The notes beneath the pieces were generated by a model, which ran no database searches, had not been told where the DNA came from, and was given only the letters and a program-made list of their open reading frames with translations. Shown here piece by piece: positions 13,636 to 15,881 of a stretch of 15,881 bases of DNA (the first letter of the stretch is position 1; every line of letters begins with the position of its first letter). Made by a program: the position numbers and the translations under genes. The DNA is taken from contig JAQSDP010000432.1 in NCBI GenBank assembly GCA_029945985.1, forward strand, positions 1 to 15,881, read 5' to 3'. This DNA is from a bacterium (GTDB lineage: Bacteria > Acidobacteriota > Blastocatellia > Pyrinomonadales > Pyrinomonadaceae).

Positions 13636-15012
13636 TTGAGCCAGACCCTCACAACCAACGAACCTAGAACGAGCAGAACGATCTTCGCTCTGCTTTTCAT
13701 CATTCCGATTTTCGCAGTATTGCTTTACGGAAGCACGGATGTCAGTGCACTGATCCCGTTGGCGATCTTGACGACTATCCTCGCCGGGAGCTGGATCGGC
13801 CGAGGCTGGCGTTCGGGCGCTTTCGAATTGAACCTTGACGCAATTCAACTACCCCTTCTTGGACTTCTACTTCTTGGATTGGTTCAACTACTTCCGTTGG
13901 GCGATGCCGGGATTCAACCCGGTGTATTATCCGTTTCCCCCTCGAACGCACTTTCGATCGACCCATTCTGGACACGCATCTTTCTCGTCAGGCTTGTCGG
14001 CTACACTATCTTCTTCGCCGCGGCTCTTACCTTTATCGATACGGAGGGTCGTTACCGGCGGGCACTCACCGTCATTCTCATTTTCGGTGGCGTTATTGCT
14101 TTCATCGGCGTCCTCCAGAAACTTACAAGTCCAGATGCTATCTACGGCGTCCGCAAACACACGGGCGCGATCCCGTTCGGGCCGTACATCAACTCGCATC
14201 ACTTTGCATCGCTGATGGTCCTGATCTCGGGAATGGCGATCGCTCATTTGCTGGGCAGCGGCATTTCGAAGCAGATCAAACTCTTGGTTGCGATCTCGGC
14301 GGCCGTGATGGCGATCGCGGTTCCTTTCACAAGCTCTCGAGGGGGCGTTATTGCATACATCGCAATGCTCTCTGTCGCGGTTCTCGCTTGGTTTTATCGA
14401 GGGAAGGAGAAGGAAGCAAGAAGTTGGGCACCGATACTCGCAGGCGGTTCAGGTCTAGCGCTTATAGTCGTAGGTAGCATCGTCTATCTGGGCGGTGAAG
14501 CGTCACTGCTTCGCGGGTTTGGGGTCCAAAACGCGACTGACGATATCTCAAGCGGCCGCTTCCATTTCTGGTCCGTTGCATGGCAGATCTTTCTTGCGAA
14601 CCCCATCCTCGGTACCGGTTTCGACTCTTTCGCGATGGCATTCACTAAGTTCGATACGCAGAGCGGAATGTTCCGCGTAGAGCAGGCACACAATGACTAC
14701 CTGCAAATGCTTTCCGATGGCGGCATCCCAGCATTTCTCATTACGATCAGCTTCATTATTTTGCTTGTTAGAAAGGCTCTGAAACGAATCAGAGAAGAGT
14801 CGGATGACTTGGTAAGGACGACGGTGATAGGCGGCCTTGCGGGGTGTGTCGGGATCTTCGTTCACAGCATCTTCGATTTTCCGCTCCGTACGGCGGGGAA
14901 CGCCTACGTGTTTCTGCTGGTCGTGGCCCTGATGTTTGCGCCGGTCGCAGCGTCGGTCAGGCGATCTAGCGGACGCGGACGATCACGTCCTTCTTCCCGC
15001 ACGGAGCCTTGA
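13636..15012 (+). CDS. O-antigen ligase/polymerase (Wzy_C/WaaL family) membrane protein
   Basis: A 458-residue polytopic inner-membrane protein with roughly ten or more hydrophobic segments. It would either polymerise undecaprenyl-linked repeat units (Wzy) or transfer the finished glycan to an acceptor (WaaL-like). Wzy_C landmarks are 'PYINSHHFASLM' near residue 187, 'TSSRGGV' with Arg235, the large periplasmic loop with 'RFHFWSVAWQIFLANPILGTGF', and 'AHNDYLQMLSDGG' with His352, the typical ligase histidine motif. The first usable start in this frame is the TTG at 13636: an in-frame stop lies at 13615 and no ATG or GTG precedes the first helix. The ribosome-binding site is weak, so translation may depend on coupling with the TPR gene ending 7 nt upstream. 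The basic, serine-rich tail (SSGRGRSRPSSR) is encoded over the opposite-strand gene's end. Confidence 0.88.
   Translation: MSQTLTTNEPRTSRTIFALLFIIPIFAVLLYGSTDVSALIPLAILTTILAGSWIGRGWRSGAFELNLDAIQLPLLGLLLLGLVQLLPLGDAGIQPGVLSVSPSNALSIDPFWTRIFLVRLVGYTIFFAAALTFIDTEGRYRRALTVILIFGGVIAFIGVLQKLTSPDAIYGVRKHTGAIPFGPYINSHHFASLMVLISGMAIAHLLGSGISKQIKLLVAISAAVMAIAVPFTSSRGGVIAYIAMLSVAVLAWFYRGKEKEARSWAPILAGGSGLALIVVGSIVYLGGEASLLRGFGVQNATDDISSGRFHFWSVAWQIFLANPILGTGFDSFAMAFTKFDTQSGMFRVEQAHNDYLQMLSDGGIPAFLITISFIILLVRKALKRIREESDDLVRTTVIGGLAGCVGIFVHSIFDFPLRTAGNAYVFLLVVALMFAPVAASVRRSSGRGRSRPSSRTEP
14966..15012. other. 47-bp convergent (tail-to-tail) gene overlap
   Basis: The + strand ligase gene ends with TGA at 15010-15012, while the - strand gene ends with TAG whose complement is at 14966-14968. 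The shared 47 bp encode the basic tail of the ligase on one strand and the last beta strand, including Cys280, of the Ig-like domain on the other. No intergenic terminator can exist between them. Confidence 0.8.
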
Positions 15013-15881
15013 AAGTCACTTGATAGATCCCGGTCTTGTCGCTGATCGATCTGATCACGAATATCGATCTGCCAGAAAGAGAGGCTAGCTCCGGCTCTCG
15101 TCTGACCTCGATATCCGACGGACTGCTCGACGCGCCGGTCACAAGTTTGATATCTTCTCCCTGCTCGATCGCAAGAATCATCGAGATACTGCCGCCGCTG
15201 TTTATCAGCGATACAGATTCCTGGCTAACGCTGATCTCGCAGGGCAGCAACTCACCGACGACAGCCTTACCTTCCACTATCCTGGGCCGGGCAATATCTC
15301 CCCTGTTTGCAGGTTCGTCCGCGTTCTTCGTTTCTTCATCAGCCCTCACCTCTCCGTCCGATTTGGACTCGCGCGGCCTTTCAATGGTCTTTGTTTTTGG
15401 GATCGTGATAATGATCGGCTCGAAAAGGGGTGCACCCGGTTTCTTTGCATCAACCTGCGAGACAGCTTTTTCAGAGGGTGTGGGCGTTGGCTTGGCCGCA
15501 TCTTCGACAACCTCGGGTATTGGCGATACTTCGGGGGTAGGCGTCGGCTTGGCCGCATCTACGACGACCTCGGGTGTTGGCAATACTTCGGGAGTAGGCG
15601 TCGGCTTAGCCGCCTCAACGATGAGCTCAGGAGATGGCGATACTTCAGGGGTGGGCGTCTGCTTGGTCGTCTCCGAAACCACATCGGGCGAGGGCGAAAC
15701 TTCCGGCGTCGGCGTCGCTTTTAGCGGGACTGTCAGAAGTTCGGGCGACGGGGACGGCTCCGCAGGGGCAGGCTTGATCGTTTCGGCCGCGGCTGCCGGA
15801 GAGGGTGCTGGCTGCGGCGGCGGACCGACCTCGGTCACCGCCGATCTCGAGTCCGACTCATTCGTCGCGACGGGTGCGTCA
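14966..15881 (-). CDS. Proline/threonine-rich repeat protein with C-terminal Ig-like beta domain, 5'-truncated by window edge
   Basis: A protein of unknown function read on the minus strand. The frame is open through the right edge (upstream codons read DAPVATNESDSRSAV), so the GTG near 15838 is probably internal and the true start lies outside. Relative to that GTG, residues 1-125 are rich in Pro, Ala, Thr and Glu, with four exact-length 19-residue repeats (TPTPEV... about 42-117). Residues about 125-195 are charged and low-complexity. Residues about 196-290 look like a small beta-sandwich (ISVSQESVSLINSGGSIS...YQVTFKAPCG), with Cys200 and Cys280 as a possible disulfide. This suggests a secreted or envelope-anchored stalk plus Ig-like head, with any signal peptide beyond the edge. 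It converges on the ligase gene and overlaps it by 47 bp. Link to the polysaccharide locus is unproven. Confidence 0.72.
   Translation of the reverse strand, partial: DAPVATNESDSRSAVTEVGPPPQPAPSPAAAAETIKPAPAEPSPSPELLTVPLKATPTPEVSPSPDVVSETTKQTPTPEVSPSPELIVEAAKPTPTPEVLPTPEVVVDAAKPTPTPEVSPIPEVVEDAAKPTPTPSEKAVSQVDAKKPGAPLFEPIIITIPKTKTIERPRESKSDGEVRADEETKNADEPANRGDIARPRIVEGKAVVGELLPCEISVSQESVSLINSGGSISMILAIEQGEDIKLVTGASSSPSDIEVRREPELASLSGRSIFVIRSISDKTGIYQVTFKAPCGKKDVIVRVR
15488..15715 (-). repeat. Four tandem 57-bp in-frame coding repeats (19-residue TPTPEV units)
   Basis: Reading on the minus strand, four consecutive units of exactly 19 codons each begin TPTPEV and end in (T/A)K(Q/P). The unit pattern is T-P-T-P-E-V-x-P-x-P-(E/D)-(V/L)-(V/I)-x-(E/D)-x-x-K-(P/Q). 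A partial fifth unit (TPTPSEK) follows. Copies differ by several substitutions but keep length and frame, so they arose by in-frame duplication and are maintained as protein. Proline every second residue in part of each unit implies an extended, rod-like spacer. Confidence 0.85.

Noticed and set aside
15013..15060. Rho-independent terminator after the ligase gene
   Set aside because: Short self-complementary pieces around GATCGATC exist, but there is no GC-rich stem followed by a T run on either strand.
15488..15715. Tandem repeats considered as CRISPR or regulatory iterons
   Set aside because: The units are contiguous 57-bp coding repeats with divergence that preserves protein frame. There are no unique spacers between identical repeats.

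Overview
The window is almost entirely a surface-polysaccharide (O-antigen, capsule or exopolysaccharide) biosynthesis locus. Thirteen genes read on the + strand from the left edge to 15012, and one proline-rich secreted-type gene reads in on the - strand from the right edge. No plasmid, phage, transposase, rRNA, tRNA or CRISPR signal is visible. The DNA is moderately GC-rich and has few TTG/GTG starts. The gene content, a TPR protein paired with an O-antigen ligase and a long Pro/Thr-rich protein with 'TPTPEV' repeats, resembles environmental Acidobacteriota such as Blastocatellia. That assignment is a guess from style, not something the sequence proves.

Layout. (1) 1-7979 is a tightly packed assembly cassette: a GT4 glycosyltransferase cut by the left edge, a second GT4, a left-handed beta-helix acyltransferase, a polytopic GT-C-like membrane protein, an asparagine-synthase-type amidotransferase, a formyltransferase and a NodB/CE4 polysaccharide deacetylase. 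Every junction here is an overlap or direct abutment (-4, -1, -1, 0, -1 and -8 nt), which suggests translational coupling. (2) 8003-9228 holds a short-form RmlA-like sugar-1-phosphate nucleotidylyltransferase and an RmlC-like 3,5-epimerase, with a 4-nt overlap. (3) 9241-12344 holds a canonical GT4 and a WecA-type polyprenyl-phosphate sugar-1-phosphate transferase carrying an unusual C-terminal extension. (4) 12357-15012 holds a membrane-anchored TPR/beta-sandwich protein followed by an O-antigen ligase/polymerase. (5) On the - strand, a Pro-rich, repeat-containing protein runs off the right edge and overlaps the ligase gene tail-to-tail by 47 bp.

How they fit together (inference): the WecA-like enzyme loads the first sugar phosphate onto undecaprenyl phosphate. 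The GT4 enzymes extend the unit, and the RmlA/RmlC pair contributes to a deoxysugar nucleotide (RmlB and RmlD are not in the window). The acyltransferase, amidotransferase, formyltransferase and deacetylase decorate or edit sugars. The GT-C-like protein and the Wzy/WaaL-like protein act on lipid-linked sugar at the periplasmic face. No Wzx-type flippase or ABC exporter lies in the window, so the locus continues beyond it or uses one elsewhere.

There is no non-coding stretch longer than about 26 bases, and no internal promoter or rho-independent terminator could be recognised. The + strand genes are therefore probably one long transcript whose promoter is upstream of the window.
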